Positions 1 through 9,957 of a stretch of DNA of 64,000 bases are shown here, piece after piece; position 1 is the first letter of the stretch, and each line of letters starts with the position of its first letter. The notes beneath the pieces were generated by a model, which was given only the letters and a program-made list of their open reading frames with translations, had not been told where the DNA came from and made no database searches. Made by a program: the position numbers and the translations under genes. Source of the DNA: Lachnospiraceae bacterium. GTDB taxonomy: Bacteria > Bacillota > Clostridia > Lachnospirales > Lachnospiraceae. The DNA lies in contig CABJAW010000001.1 in NCBI GenBank assembly GCA_902363665.1, forward strand, positions 62,001 through 126,000, in the 5' to 3' direction.

Positions 1-441
1 TGCCTCGATATCGTCAGACGGATTGATGACTACCATGCCCGGAATCATACGCATCAGAGCAAGATCCTCGTTGCACTGGTGGGAAGCGCCGTCCTCACCA
101 ACGGAAATACCTGCATGGGTAGCTCCGATCTTTACGTTCATATGCGGATATCCGATGGAGTTTCTTACCTGCTCAAATGCTCTTCCGGATGCAAACATTG
201 CAAACGTACTTGCAAACGGAACCTTTCCGGTTGTGGAAAGTCCTGCTGCGATGCCCATCATGTTGCACTCTGCGATACCGCAGTCGATGTGACGGTCCGG
301 AAATGCTTTCTTGAAAATACCTGTTTTGGTTGCGCCTGCGAGGTCTGCATCCAGAACAACAAGATCCTCATGCTCTGCGCCGAGCTCAGCAAGTGCCTTA
401 CCGTAGCTCTCTCTCGTTGCGATCTTCTTTACTTCTGACAT
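1..441 (-). CDS. Transketolase C-terminal subunit (partial, runs off the window)
   Basis: Encodes the pyrimidine-binding half of a split transketolase, which moves two-carbon ketol units between sugar phosphates in the non-oxidative pentose phosphate pathway. The visible N-terminus starts MSEVKKIATRESYGKAL and continues with an early VVLDADLAG segment and an IAECNMMGIAAGL stretch holding the conserved Glu of the thiamine-diphosphate pyrimidine domain. The C-terminal part lies beyond base 1. The start overlaps the end of the N-terminal subunit gene by 13 bases, so the two are translationally coupled and should form one heteromeric enzyme. Split transketolases are usual in Firmicutes. Its place after araD suggests use in pentose catabolism. 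Confidence 0.93.
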   Translation of the reverse strand, partial: MSEVKKIATRESYGKALAELGAEHEDLVVLDADLAGATKTGIFKKAFPDRHIDCGIAECNMMGIAAGLSTTGKVPFASTFAMFASGRAFEQVRNSIGYPHMNVKIGATHAGISVGEDGASHQCNEDLALMRMIPGMVVINPSDDIEA

Positions 442-1268
442 AATGCTTCCCCCACTTTCTCTAAGTCTGCCATAGCTACTGCATACTGCTCATCATTCGG
501 AGCGGTGCCGTGCCAGGATGCCTGATTCTCCATGTAAGATACGCCTTTGCCCTTTACGGTCTTCATGATGATCGCGGTCGGCATGCCCTTTGTCTCGCGT
601 GCTTCTTTAAATGCTGCGCGAAGCTGATCCATATCGTTGCCGTCTGCCACGTTGATTACATGGAAGTTGAATGCTTCAAATTTTTTGTCGATCGGATACG
701 GAGAGCATACATCCGCGATATTTCCGTCGATCTGCAGCCCGTTGTTGTCAACGATCACTACGAGGTTGTCCAGCTTTCTGTGGCCTGCGAACATGGAAGC
801 CTCCCATACCTGACCCTCCTGGATCTCGCCGTCTCCAAGCAGTGTGTAAACACGGTAATCCTTCTTGTCCATCTTTCCTGCAAGTGCCATGCCGACTGCT
901 GCGGAGATGCCCTGTCCAAGGGATCCTGATGACATGTCAATGCCCGGAACGTGCTGCATGCACGGATGGCCCTGCAGATGAGAACCAAGATGACGCAGTG
1001 TCACAAGGTCCTCCACCGGAAAGTATCCTCTGTGTGCCATTGCAGAATAGTAACCCGGAGCGGTATGTCCTTTTGAGAGAACGAAACGGTCTCTGTCCGG
1101 ATTCTTCGGATCCTTCGGATCGATGTTCATCTCTTCAAAATACAGATATGTAAATACGTCTGCTGCGGAAAGTGATCCGCCCGGATGACCGGCTTTTGCA
1201 CTGTGTACTGCAGTCACAATGCCCTTGCGAACTTCATTCGCCATTTTCTGTAATTCCAATGTCGTCAT
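429..1268 (-). CDS. Transketolase N-terminal subunit
   Basis: The 279-residue protein is the thiamine-diphosphate (diphosphate-binding) half of a split transketolase. It shows the TPP motif starting GDGEIQEGQVWEA near residue 145 and ending in VDNNGLQ, and the conserved early HPGGSLSAAD and SKGHTAPGYY segments that line the active site. Its length matches N-terminal subunits such as those of other clostridia. It lies 105 bases downstream of araD and overlaps the C-terminal subunit gene, so araD, N subunit and C subunit are probably one transcript feeding xylulose 5-phosphate into central metabolism. No separate terminator is visible between araD and this gene. Confidence 0.95.
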   Translation of the reverse strand: MTTLELQKMANEVRKGIVTAVHSAKAGHPGGSLSAADVFTYLYFEEMNIDPKDPKNPDRDRFVLSKGHTAPGYYSAMAHRGYFPVEDLVTLRHLGSHLQGHPCMQHVPGIDMSSGSLGQGISAAVGMALAGKMDKKDYRVYTLLGDGEIQEGQVWEASMFAGHRKLDNLVVIVDNNGLQIDGNIADVCSPYPIDKKFEAFNFHVINVADGNDMDQLRAAFKEARETKGMPTAIIMKTVKGKGVSYMENQASWHGTAPNDEQYAVAMADLEKVGEALCQK

Positions 1269-1373
1269 AATGGATATTACCTTTCCTTTCTGCTGAAATT
1301 CCGGCCGCGCGGATCCTGATGCCCCGCACCATGGCCTGATTCGATTGATTTATTGTTTCGGATACCCGCGCTT

Positions 1374-2075
1374 TTATTTGCCCGGCTGTCCGTAGTAAGC
1401 GTTCGGTCCGTGCTTTCTCATGAAGTGCTTTTCCTTGATGCAGTCCGGTGCCGGCTGTACCTTTGGGTTGTTCAGCTCGGTGAGTGTAGCCATCTTTGCC
1501 ACTTCTTCGAGTACGACTGCGTTGTGCACTGCCTCTGCTGCATTTTTGCCCCATGTAAACGGTCCGTGGTTCGTGCACAGCACGGCCGGAACGTATACCG
1601 GGTTAATATTTCTGTTTTTGAATGTCTCGATGATTACAAGACCGGTATTCTTCTCATATTCGCCGTTGATCTCTTCCGGTGTGAGGTTTCTCGCACACGG
1701 GATCGGTCCATACATATAGTCTGCGTGTGTGGTTCCGTAGCACGGGATGTCTCTTCCTGCCTGTGCCCAGGATGTTGCCCACGGAGAATGGGTATGTACA
1801 ACACCGCCAAGCTCCGGAAATGCCTTGTAAAGTTCCAGATGTGTGGCCGTGTCAGAAGACGGATTATATTTTCCTTCCACACGATTGCCTTCCATATCGA
1901 TCACTACCATGTCATCCGGTGTGAGCAGCTCGTAATCCACACCGCTTGGCTTGATCACGAACAGCCCGGCTTCACGATCAATTCCGCTGACATTGCCCCA
2001 TGTATACGTAACAAGTCCGCGGCGTGGAAGCTCCATATTGGCTTCATACACCTGCTTTTTCAGTTCTTCCAGCAT
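1374..2075 (-). CDS. araD: L-ribulose-5-phosphate 4-epimerase AraD
   Basis: Converts L-ribulose 5-phosphate to D-xylulose 5-phosphate, the last step of L-arabinose catabolism. The 233-residue product is a class II aldolase/epimerase: [18 protein letters not shown] at the N-terminus, TWGNVSG near residue 25, the zinc-binding [12 protein letters not shown] segment near residue 92, and a second His pair in the C-terminal third. The start was set at 2075 because a perfect AAGGAGG lies 8 bases upstream; an in-frame GTG at 2159 has no ribosome site. Length matches E. coli AraD (231). It heads the pentose operon with the split transketolase; araA and the AraR-type regulator are 26 kb away in the same window. 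Confidence 0.96.
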   Translation of the reverse strand: MLEELKKQVYEANMELPRRGLVTYTWGNVSGIDREAGLFVIKPSGVDYELLTPDDMVVIDMEGNRVEGKYNPSSDTATHLELYKAFPELGGVVHTHSPWATSWAQAGRDIPCYGTTHADYMYGPIPCARNLTPEEINGEYEKNTGLVIIETFKNRNINPVYVPAVLCTNHGPFTWGKNAAEAVHNAVVLEEVAKMATLTELNNPKVQPAPDCIKEKHFMRKHGPNAYYGQPGK

Positions 2076-2222
2076 AACTGCTTCCTCCTTACTTTTCACT
2101 GCCTTCCGGAGGAATTTTCTCCATCCGACAATATGCATTCTGCTTCCTTTATCATACACTTCTTTGCAGTATTCGTCCAGTCAATTTTTGCGTTTATTCG
2201 AAATTCTGCACTAATCTACACG

Positions 2223-2314
2223 AAAAAAAGCGGGGATTTTTCCATGAAACTGTACAACTTCACGAATTTTATTGTGAGTTGTATGGTTTTCGGATGAAAT
2301 CCCACGCTTTTTTT
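2223..2314 (-). terminator. Terminator of the giant ABC permease gene
   Basis: A long hairpin brackets this gap. The outer arms AAAGCGTGGGATTT and AAATCCCCGCTTTTTTT pair on the minus strand and end in a T-run, and an inner ACAACT(T)CAC/GTGAGTTGT stem stacks inside. The permease stop codon lies at the hairpin foot (2313-2315). The poly-A on the other side means it could also stop transcription from the plus strand. Confidence 0.8.
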
Positions 2315-5300
2315 ACTCCACGCTCTTCAGGGATTCGACCATGTCGATCTTCTTCAGCTTAAAGTACATCACCATATTGACAAGGATCGAAAATCCAAAC
2401 GTAAAGAGTGTTCCGTAAATATAACTTGCCAGTTTGAGGCTGCGTCCGAACATGCAGGCGTCCACCTCCACGGTCGTGATGATAAACGCGTGCAGGAATT
2501 TTCCGATAAAGATTCCTGCAATCGCTCCGATTACTGTGAGCAGGATGTTCTCGCGGTATACGTAAGCCGCTACCTCTCCATCGTAGAAACCGAGTACCTT
2601 GATGGTTGCCAGTTCTCTGCGCCGTTCATTGATATTGATATTGTTCAGATTATAAAGGACAACGAATGCAAGCATTCCGGCCGACACGATAAGCACTACG
2701 ATCACGATATCGAGTGCGCCAAGCATATGATCCAGCTGTTCCTCAAGCGTTTTCGTGTACGTCACATTGAGCACCGCATCGTTTTTCAGCAGCTGCTCAC
2801 CGAGTGTTTCCGCCTCTGTCAGACCGTTTTCTGTCTTCACGAAAATACTGTTGTACTCAGGCTCTTCCTCAAATACGGTGCGGTACAGCGCCGGTGTCAG
2901 ATAAATGTAGTGTGACAGATAGTTTTCGCAGACCGCTGCGACCGGGATCCCGATGTCTTTCTCAGAGGTCTTTAAGATGATCGTATCGCCTGCACTGACG
3001 CCGAATTCTTTTGCGATCTTTTCTGTAATGATCGCTCCGTCATCGCCGAGTGTGTATGTTTCTTCACGGTTCTCCCGGTTGCGGAAGCAGAAAAATTCAT
3101 CAAGATCCTGTGTATCCTCCGGCACGTACAGATAAACGGTCCATTCCTTTTTCGCCGCTTTTGCGCCCTTTGTCTGAATTTTCTGCATATAAAAGCGTTT
3201 CTCGGCCTGCACGCTGTCATTTTCCTGCACAGTTGTCCAGACTGCTTCCTGCTCCGTTTCTTTCGCATCCGTATCGAGGATCACCATCTCATCATAAAGC
3301 TGCAGCTGCTCAAACTGGAGGATCGCCACATCCATGATCGAATCCCGCAGGCCAAAGCCGACGAGCAGCAATCCCATACAGCCGCCGATGCCGATCACCG
3401 TCATCAGAAAACGCTTTTTGTAGCGCATCAGGTTGCGGATTGTGGATTTCCACGTAAATCCAAGTCTTCTCCACAAAAACGGCAGATACTCAAGAAACAC
3501 CCTCCTTCCTTCTTTCGGTGCCGGCGGACGCATCAGCTGAGCCGGCACGGCCTGAAGCTCCCGGATGCAGGCGGAACATGTCGCTGCCATCGTACAGATC
3601 AGCGCCGCACCTGCTGCAAGTCCGCCGAACTTCCACTCATATGGAATCAGGATCTTCGGAAGATACTGATACATAATGCCGTACGCGTCCACGATGATCC
3701 ACGGTAAGATCTTTTCTCCTGCAAGTACCCCGACGATACTTCCTCCTACGGTCGCCAGAAATGCATATTTCAGATATTTTCCCGCGATATCCTTTTTGCT
3801 GTAGCCAAGTGCCTTCATCGTGCCGATCTGGGTACGCTCCTCCTCTACCATTCGTGTCATCGTGGTCAGGCTGATCAGCGCCGCCACCAGGAAAAAGATC
3901 AGCGGAAATACCCGCGCGATGTTCGTCAGACGCTCCGCATTCTCGCCAAAACCAGTATTATCCGGCAGTTCACTTCGGTCATAGACGTACCACGACGGAT
4001 ATTTAATCTCGGAAAGCTTCTGCTCAGCATCCGAGATCTCTGCCTCGGCATCCGCCAGTTCCTTTTTTGCATCCGCGATCTTCTGTTCACCGTCTGCAAT
4101 CTTCTCCTGCGCCTCTTTTTTGCCTTCCTCGTAATCTTTCCAGCCGTCCGCAATCTTCTGCTCGTTTTCTGTAAGTTCCTTCTCGCCATCTGCGATCTGT
4201 TTTCTGCCGTCCGCAAGTTTTTCTCTTGCTTCCTCCAGCTGCGTCTTCGCATCGGAAAGCTGCTGCCAGCCGTCTGAAAGCTGTTTTCTCGACACATTCA
4301 GCTGCGCCCAGCCTGTATCCAGCTGCGCTCTTGCCGCATCCAGCTGTACTTTTGCATCTGCAAGCTGCTGTTTTCCTTTCGCGATTTCCTCTTTTGCGCT
4401 CTTTAGCTTCTCTTCATTTGCCTCAAGCTGCGTCTTTGCATTTGCAAGCTGTTTTTCACCGGATTCAAGTTCTTTTTTCTTTTGTTTCAGTTCTCTCCAG
4501 CCCTCGCTCAGCTGCTTTTTTGCCTTTGAAAGTTCTTCCGCCTTTTCCTTCAGCTGTTTACCCGCCGCTTCCAGTGTGGCTCTCGTCTTCGTCAGCTTTG
4601 TCTTTGCCTGCTGAAGCTCTTTTTCCTTTGCTTCCAGCGTCTTTTTTGCCTCTTTTAGCGCCTGCTCATTCGCATCCAGCTCCTGTTTTCCTTTTGCAAG
4701 TTCTTTCTGCCGTCTGTCAAGTTCCGTGCGGGCTGCCGCAAGCTGCTGCTCTGTCGCATCCAGCTCCTGCTCCCGGTCAGCCAGTTCCTGCTCTTTTGCA
4801 GCCAGCTCTTCTTTTCCTTTTGCAAGGGCGTCCTGAGCCGCTTCCAGCTGCTTTTTGCTCTCATCCAGAACCTGACGGTTTGCCGCAAGTGTCTGCTTCT
4901 GCTTCGACAGTTCCTCTTCTTTCGCGTCCAGCTCCTGCTTCTGTACCGCAAGTGATGTGTTCGCCGTCTCATACTGATTTTTGGCTTTTTGAACTGCGTC
5001 AGCCTGTGCCTCCGCTTTTTCCTGTGCCTGCGCGGCTGCCTGTTCTGCTGCTTTTGCTGCCGCTTCTGCCTGCGGAAGCGCATTCTCTATCGTGGATGCC
5101 TGCGATGCGGCTGTCTGGGCACGGTTTTTCGCCTCCGCGGCTGCCTGCTCCTGTGCATTTGCTTCGCTCTCCAGTGACGTAATCTCTGCCTGAAGTGCAT
5201 CTGCCTCGTTTCGGCGCGCTTCCACAGATGCAGCCGCATTTTGAAGTTCTTCTTCCGTCACTCCTGTCTCTTTTTGCAGCTGTTCATAAGATGCCTGTGC

Positions 5301-7289
5301 CTGTGCAAGTTCCGACTGTTTGGCAGTAAGCGCAGACTGCTTCTCACCGATCCTGGCACGAAGTTCCTGTGCTTTTTCCTCAGCCGTGCTCCGCTTCTGC
5401 TCTTCCGCCTGCTCCTGCGTGCGCAGATCCTTCGCCTGTGTCTGCTGATCCTCATAGCTCTGCCGAAGTGCTGCTGCTTCTTTTTGTCTCTGATCTGCGT
5501 CTGCCTGCAGACTTTCAAGCATCTGAACCGCCGTGTCATATGATGTCTTTCGTGCCTGCACCGATTGTTCTGCCGACGCATACGCCTCACGCACCGGTGT
5601 CAGTGCCGCATCCGAGGCACTCAAGGCTTTTTCCGCCTGCGTCAGTTCCTCCTCCGTGCCGGCAAGCTGCTTTTCCTGCCCGGAAAGCTGCTCTTCCTGT
5701 CTGGCAAGGGTCTTTTTCGTTGCTGCGATCTGGTTTTTTCCTTCTTTGATCGACGTGCGCCCTTCTTTTACCTGTGTCATGCCGGATGCATACTGTTCTT
5801 CTGCCGCGGCCAGCTGTGATGCCCCGGATTCATACTCTTTTTTTGCCTCCGTCAACTGCGCAGCTCCAGCTTCATACTCTTTCCAGCCCTGGGCCAGCTG
5901 CTGTGCTCCGGATTCGTACTGCGCCTCACCAGACTCCAGCTGCGTCATGCCATCCTCATATTGCTTTTTCGCCGCAGCAAGCTGCGCGGCTCCATCCTCG
6001 TATTGTTTCTGTGATTCTTCCAGCCTGGTTTCTGCTGCCGCAAGCTGTTCGCTTCCTGCTTTCAGGGCTTCACTTTGCTTTTCATACTCTGCCCAGCCTT
6101 CTTTCAGCTGCGTTTCTCCGTCACGGATCTGCTCCTCACCCTGTTTAAACTTCTTTGCAGCTGCCTCCGACTCTTTCTGATAAGCCGTCAGGCCGGTACG
6201 ATAACTTTCCTCACCGCTTTGCAGCTGCTCTTCGCCACTGGCGAGTTCTGCCTCGCCGTCCTGCAGTTTCTGTTCATTTTCTGCGATTTCCGCTTCTCCA
6301 TCTGAAAGCTCCGCTTCCCCATCCGCAAGTTCTTTTCTGGAATCTTCCAGTGTCTCTTTTCCTTTTTCCAGCTCTGATTCGCCCTCTGTCAGCTCGGACT
6401 GTGCCTGTGCCAGTTCAGATTCTGCTTCATTTCTGCCGCTTTCCAGCTCGGACTGTGCTTCGGCAACCTGCTGTTTTCCGTCCTCAACCTGCTGACGCGC
6501 ATCATCTAACTTGCCGTTCGCCTCTTCCATGACCGCATCATAGCGTGTCTGGCAGCGGATGTCCTCAATCGCTTCGATCCGGTCCTGTACGTCTGCCACC
6601 AGCGTATCATACCCGTCGGTATAGGCAATCTCATCCTGTGCACCATCCACGCGGACGTAGATTGTGCTGTAAACCTCCGAGTCAAAATCCTCCGGGACAA
6701 GATAGAGAAAACCGGAAACCGCACCATTTCCAAGTGTCGTGCTGCCGCGCTCAAATGCGATATAGCTTGGGCTGTAGCCGATTCCGGCAATCTGAAATTT
6801 CGTCCGCTTCAGCTGCGTATCATCACTGGAAGGAACCGTCACCTGCAGCATATCTCCTACGTGATATCCGTGTGCCTCCGCATACGACGCATCCAGAAAA
6901 CATTCCCCCGCCTTTGCCGGAACCGCACCGTCTTTTGGTGTGAGAAGGTTCATATCCTCCGGAATCGATTCCACATGGAGTACCTGCTGCACCTCCTCGC
7001 CGCAGTAAACATCTTCCATATATACGCCCTTCGCATCCGCGACGCCCTCCACTGCCCGGACCGCCTCCAGATCATCCTCTGAAAGTCCGAGTGTGCCAAG
7101 CACCCTGATGTCCATCAGTTTTGTGCTGTCAAAGTAGTAATCGCCTGTCGCACGCATATCCGGTGCAGACGCCTGAATACCGGAAAAAAAAGCAACGCCC
7201 ATCGCCACGATAAAAAAAATCGACAAAAAGCGGTTCAGGCTCTTTCTGACCTCCACGCGAAATTCTTTTTTCAGTGCTTTCTTCTTCAA
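2313..7289 (-). CDS. FtsX-family ABC permease with an ~840-residue coiled-coil insert
   Basis: A 1658-residue membrane protein. Residues about 20-42 form an N-terminal membrane helix (LSIFFIVAMGVAFFSGIQ), followed by an extracytoplasmic MacB-like domain to about 250. Residues about 255-1095 are an uninterrupted Glu/Lys/Ala/Gln coiled coil built from short units of the type E-L-x-x-G-x-x-E-L and YESGAAQL, like the x-x-x-Leu-x-x-Gly heptad repeats known from YhgE-type proteins. Then come two FtsX permease blocks, the first starting near YPSWYVYD with VEEERTQIGTMKALGYS, the second ending INERRRELATIKVLGF. The ATPase gene lies 78 bases upstream, so the pair makes an ABC system of the MacB/FtsX class, which typically drives mechanical work outside the membrane rather than bulk import. 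Substrate unknown. Confidence 0.9.
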   Translation of the reverse strand: MKKKALKKEFRVEVRKSLNRFLSIFFIVAMGVAFFSGIQASAPDMRATGDYYFDSTKLMDIRVLGTLGLSEDDLEAVRAVEGVADAKGVYMEDVYCGEEVQQVLHVESIPEDMNLLTPKDGAVPAKAGECFLDASYAEAHGYHVGDMLQVTVPSSDDTQLKRTKFQIAGIGYSPSYIAFERGSTTLGNGAVSGFLYLVPEDFDSEVYSTIYVRVDGAQDEIAYTDGYDTLVADVQDRIEAIEDIRCQTRYDAVMEEANGKLDDARQQVEDGKQQVAEAQSELESGRNEAESELAQAQSELTEGESELEKGKETLEDSRKELADGEAELSDGEAEIAENEQKLQDGEAELASGEEQLQSGEESYRTGLTAYQKESEAAAKKFKQGEEQIRDGETQLKEGWAEYEKQSEALKAGSEQLAAAETRLEESQKQYEDGAAQLAAAKKQYEDGMTQLESGEAQYESGAQQLAQGWKEYEAGAAQLTEAKKEYESGASQLAAAEEQYASGMTQVKEGRTSIKEGKNQIAATKKTLARQEEQLSGQEKQLAGTEEELTQAEKALSASDAALTPVREAYASAEQSVQARKTSYDTAVQMLESLQADADQRQKEAAALRQSYEDQQTQAKDLRTQEQAEEQKRSTAEEKAQELRARIGEKQSALTAKQSELAQAQASYEQLQKETGVTEEELQNAAASVEARRNEADALQAEITSLESEANAQEQAAAEAKNRAQTAASQASTIENALPQAEAAAKAAEQAAAQAQEKAEAQADAVQKAKNQYETANTSLAVQKQELDAKEEELSKQKQTLAANRQVLDESKKQLEAAQDALAKGKEELAAKEQELADREQELDATEQQLAAARTELDRRQKELAKGKQELDANEQALKEAKKTLEAKEKELQQAKTKLTKTRATLEAAGKQLKEKAEELSKAKKQLSEGWRELKQKKKELESGEKQLANAKTQLEANEEKLKSAKEEIAKGKQQLADAKVQLDAARAQLDTGWAQLNVSRKQLSDGWQQLSDAKTQLEEAREKLADGRKQIADGEKELTENEQKIADGWKDYEEGKKEAQEKIADGEQKIADAKKELADAEAEISDAEQKLSEIKYPSWYVYDRSELPDNTGFGENAERLTNIARVFPLIFFLVAALISLTTMTRMVEEERTQIGTMKALGYSKKDIAGKYLKYAFLATVGGSIVGVLAGEKILPWIIVDAYGIMYQYLPKILIPYEWKFGGLAAGAALICTMAATCSACIRELQAVPAQLMRPPAPKEGRRVFLEYLPFLWRRLGFTWKSTIRNLMRYKKRFLMTVIGIGGCMGLLLVGFGLRDSIMDVAILQFEQLQLYDEMVILDTDAKETEQEAVWTTVQENDSVQAEKRFYMQKIQTKGAKAAKKEWTVYLYVPEDTQDLDEFFCFRNRENREETYTLGDDGAIITEKIAKEFGVSAGDTIILKTSEKDIGIPVAAVCENYLSHYIYLTPALYRTVFEEEPEYNSIFVKTENGLTEAETLGEQLLKNDAVLNVTYTKTLEEQLDHMLGALDIVIVVLIVSAGMLAFVVLYNLNNININERRRELATIKVLGFYDGEVAAYVYRENILLTVIGAIAGIFIGKFLHAFIITTVEVDACMFGRSLKLASYIYGTLFTFGFSILVNMVMYFKLKKIDMVESLKSVE

Positions 7290-7367
7290 ATGCTCCTACC
7301 TGCCATTTCTCATTCCGATTCTGCTGTCTCTTTATCTCTTACTTTTATTCTTTTCTTCCCCTGCTTT

Positions 7368-8075
7368 CTACCACTCGATCTGCTCTACCGGAGTTGGCTG
7401 CGGGTTCAGGTTCATATCCGAAACCTGTCCGTTTTTAATGCGGATCACGCGGTCTGCCATCGGTGTAATCGCCGTATTGTGCGTGATCACGATCACCGTC
7501 ATCCCCTTCTGGCGGCACATATCCTGCAAAAGCTTCAGGATTGCTTTACCAGTCTGGTAGTCGAGCGCTCCAGTCGGCTCATCGCAAAGCAGCAGCTTTG
7601 GATTCTTCGCAAGCGCACGCGCAATCGACACTCTCTGCTGCTCACCACCGGAAAGCTGCGCCGGAAAGTTTCCCATTCGCTCTCCAAGGCCTACCTCTTT
7701 TAACACTGTTTTCGAATCAAGAGGATTTTTGCAGATCTGAAGTGCAAGCTCAACATTTTCCAGCGCCGTCAGGTTTGGAATCAAATTGTAAAACTGAAAT
7801 ACAAACCCGATATCATCCCTGCGGTATCCGGTCAGTTTTCGCTGGCTGTATTTTGCGATATTCTTTCCATCGACAAACACATGCCCGCTGCTCGCTGTGT
7901 CCATGCCGCCAAGAATATTCAAAACAGTAGTCTTTCCGGCGCCGCTCGGCCCGACAATAACGACAAATTCTCCTTTTTTTACCTCAAAATTGATTCCGTC
8001 AACCGCGCGGATCTCAACTTCGCCCATCTTGTATACTTTTGTGACCTGCTCCAGCTTCACATACGCTTCCTGCAT
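7368..8075 (-). CDS. ABC transporter ATP-binding protein (LolD/MacB class)
   Basis: A 235-residue nucleotide-binding domain that powers the adjacent FtsX-type permease. Seen directly: Walker [10 protein letters not shown] near residue 43, signature LSGGEQQR near residue 142, Walker [13 protein letters not shown] near residue 165, and the switch His in VIVITHN. The DEPTGALD form and the small size are typical of ATPases paired with FtsX-like permeases (LolD, MacB, FtsE types). It is first in the two-gene unit. The region upstream (8076-8504) holds a repeat fragment and the citrate synthase terminator. Confidence 0.94.
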   Translation of the reverse strand: MQEAYVKLEQVTKVYKMGEVEIRAVDGINFEVKKGEFVVIVGPSGAGKTTVLNILGGMDTASSGHVFVDGKNIAKYSQRKLTGYRRDDIGFVFQFYNLIPNLTALENVELALQICKNPLDSKTVLKEVGLGERMGNFPAQLSGGEQQRVSIARALAKNPKLLLCDEPTGALDYQTGKAILKLLQDMCRQKGMTVIVITHNTAITPMADRVIRIKNGQVSDMNLNPQPTPVEQIEW

Positions 8076-8218
8076 GGCATCTGCTCCTTCTGTTCTTACT
8101 TTTGTATCTTCTTTTATGTCTTATATGTTATGTATTTCCTGATTATTGTCTGTCTTAATTTTTTCTGACACTTTATCTCATTTGCTTTTTTGCAGATTTG
8201 TTGTCACTGCATTTCATG

Positions 8219-8300
8219 ATAGCAATTCTGCAAAATAATGCATCCCCTCCGATCTGTCAGAGCGTGAAATACTGCGTCAGAAATCTTTGCCGTGCGTCAC
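8219..8300 (-). repeat. Family E palindromic element, half copy
   Basis: This 82-base stretch is the near-perfect inverted copy of bases about 31399-31480. It contains the AAAATAATGCA end sequence (8232-8242) but not the opposite arm, so it is a truncated element. The rest of the gap 8301-8446 is AT-rich with no gene visible. Confidence 0.8.
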
Positions 8301-8446
8301 CTCATACTTTTGAAACATTTTTATGTGCTCTTACCATTACGCTTGTCGTCCGCTTCAATTTTATTTTACTAACCCGATTATGCTCACGCAACCATTTTAT
8401 AAAAATTTTAGAAAAATGCTTATCTGCAGGCTCCAGAGCGCGTTTG

Positions 8447-8488
8447 AAAAAGGAGCGGTGCTTCTGGCAGCCGCTCCTGATATTTTTT
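8447..8488 (-). terminator. Terminator of citrate synthase
   Basis: Stem GGAGCGG/CCGCTCC with a 12-base loop. On the minus strand it follows the citrate synthase stop by about 16 bases and is trailed by TTTTTC. A T-run also follows on the plus side, so it can act in both directions. Confidence 0.82.
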
Positions 8489-8504
8489 TTCCTGTGTTTT
8501 ATTC

Positions 8505-9875
8505 TTATTTCCGATCCTCCAGCGCCACATACGGCATGTGATGCCCCACATACTTGTACGCCGGACGGATGATCTTTCCTTCGTTTACCAGTTCCTCGAT
8601 CCGGTGTGCTGACCAGCCTGCAATACGGGAAATTGCAAAGATCGGGGTGTAAAGCTGTTTCGGGATTCCAAGCATCGAATACACAAATCCACTGTAAAAA
8701 TCGACATTGCAGCAAATCGGCTTATGCAGCTTTTTGCGGCTCGTCAGCAGTTCGGAAGCGATCCGCTCCACTCTCGCATAGAATGCAAACTCATCGGTGA
8801 GCCCCTTTTCCTCGGAAAGGCTTCTCGCATACTCCTTCAGGATGACAGCTCGAGGATCGGACAGTGTATAGACCGCATGTCCCATACCATAGATCAGTCC
8901 GCTGCGATCAAACGCCTCTTTGTTGATGATCTTTGTCAGGTAATCGCAGATCTCATCCTCGCTCTCCCAGTTATGCACATGTTCCTTGATATCGGAAAAC
9001 ATATTCTCTACTTTCAGGTTTGCACCGCCGTGCTTCGGCCCTTTCAGAGAACCGAGCGATGCAGCGATCGCAGAATACGTATCTGTACCGGTAGAGGAAA
9101 CGACGTGAGTCGTAAAGGTCGAGTTATTTCCACCGCCGTGCTCCGCATGAATGACGAGCGCGATATCGAGTACCCTTGCCTCCAGCTCCGTATACTGCCC
9201 GTCGCTTCGCAGAATCCGCAGAATATTTTCTGCTGTCGAAAGTTCCGGATCCGGATAACGGATCACAAGGCTCTGGTCGTTATGGTAATGCTGGTAGGCA
9301 TGGTACGCATAGACAGAGATCAGCGGCATCGTCGCGATCAGGGAAAGTGCCTGACGCAGAACATTTGGAATGGAAATGTCGTCTGCATTGTCATCATAGG
9401 AATATAACGTCAGCACACTTCGCTGCAGCGCATTCATGATATCCATGCTCGGCGCTTTCATGATCACGTCCCGCACGAATTTGTTCGGCAGCTCACGATA
9501 CTGGCTTAGGATCTCAATAAACTCCTGAAGCTGTGTCTTATTCGGCAAAGCACCGAACAAAAGGAGGTAAGTAATCTCTTCGTAATTGAACTTTCTCGTT
9601 GCAAATCCGTTTTTCAGATCCATGACATTATATCCCTGGAAATACAGTTCACCAGGACATGGCACCTTTTCGCCGTGCACCGTCTTAAATGCCACGACAT
9701 CGGAGATCTCGGTCAGACCGGTCAGGACACCTTTTCCGTCTGATTCACGCAGTCCGCGCTTTACATCGTATTCCTGATACAGATTCAGGTCGAGCGCACC
9801 GGAAATCATACAGTATTTTACCAGCTGTCCCAGTCTCTCATCCCTTGTTTTTCTATCCGTTTCACTACGTAACAT
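8505..9875 (-). CDS. Citrate synthase
   Basis: Condenses acetyl-CoA with oxaloacetate to citrate. The 456-residue protein has the family hallmarks: LPGELYFQGYN-like cap region (CPGELYFQGYNVMDL), HAEHGGGNNSTFTTHVV with the catalytic His, GPKHGGANLKV with the second His, IYGMGHAVYTLSDPRA, and a C-terminal DFYSGFVYSMLGIP with the conserved active-site Asp. Length is slightly above the 370-430 usual for bacterial enzymes because of an N-terminal extension of about 70 residues, as in other clostridial citrate synthases. AGGGAGGAG lies just before the ATG. It has its own terminator and no TCA-cycle partner nearby; a role in glutamate supply is likely (inference). Confidence 0.95.
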   Translation of the reverse strand: MLRSETDRKTRDERLGQLVKYCMISGALDLNLYQEYDVKRGLRESDGKGVLTGLTEISDVVAFKTVHGEKVPCPGELYFQGYNVMDLKNGFATRKFNYEEITYLLLFGALPNKTQLQEFIEILSQYRELPNKFVRDVIMKAPSMDIMNALQRSVLTLYSYDDNADDISIPNVLRQALSLIATMPLISVYAYHAYQHYHNDQSLVIRYPDPELSTAENILRILRSDGQYTELEARVLDIALVIHAEHGGGNNSTFTTHVVSSTGTDTYSAIAASLGSLKGPKHGGANLKVENMFSDIKEHVHNWESEDEICDYLTKIINKEAFDRSGLIYGMGHAVYTLSDPRAVILKEYARSLSEEKGLTDEFAFYARVERIASELLTSRKKLHKPICCNVDFYSGFVYSMLGIPKQLYTPIFAISRIAGWSAHRIEELVNEGKIIRPAYKYVGHHMPYVALEDRK

Positions 9876-9957
9876 TGTATACTCCTCCCTTTTCTGTCAC
9901 ATCAGCCAGACAAAGCTTTATATGACGAACCGTTCCATCTCTGATGAAGCAGCCCTT

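Noticed and set aside
4226-5182. Long open frame on the plus strand opposite the coiled-coil region
   Set aside because: It is a shadow of the repetitive coiled coil; the translation is Leu/Pro/Ala-rich low complexity, with no ribosome site and no family resemblance.
8415-8427. AATGCTTATCTGC, identical to the end of family B
   Set aside because: Only 13 bases match and neither hairpin partner nor GTTCA is present, so a remnant cannot be claimed.
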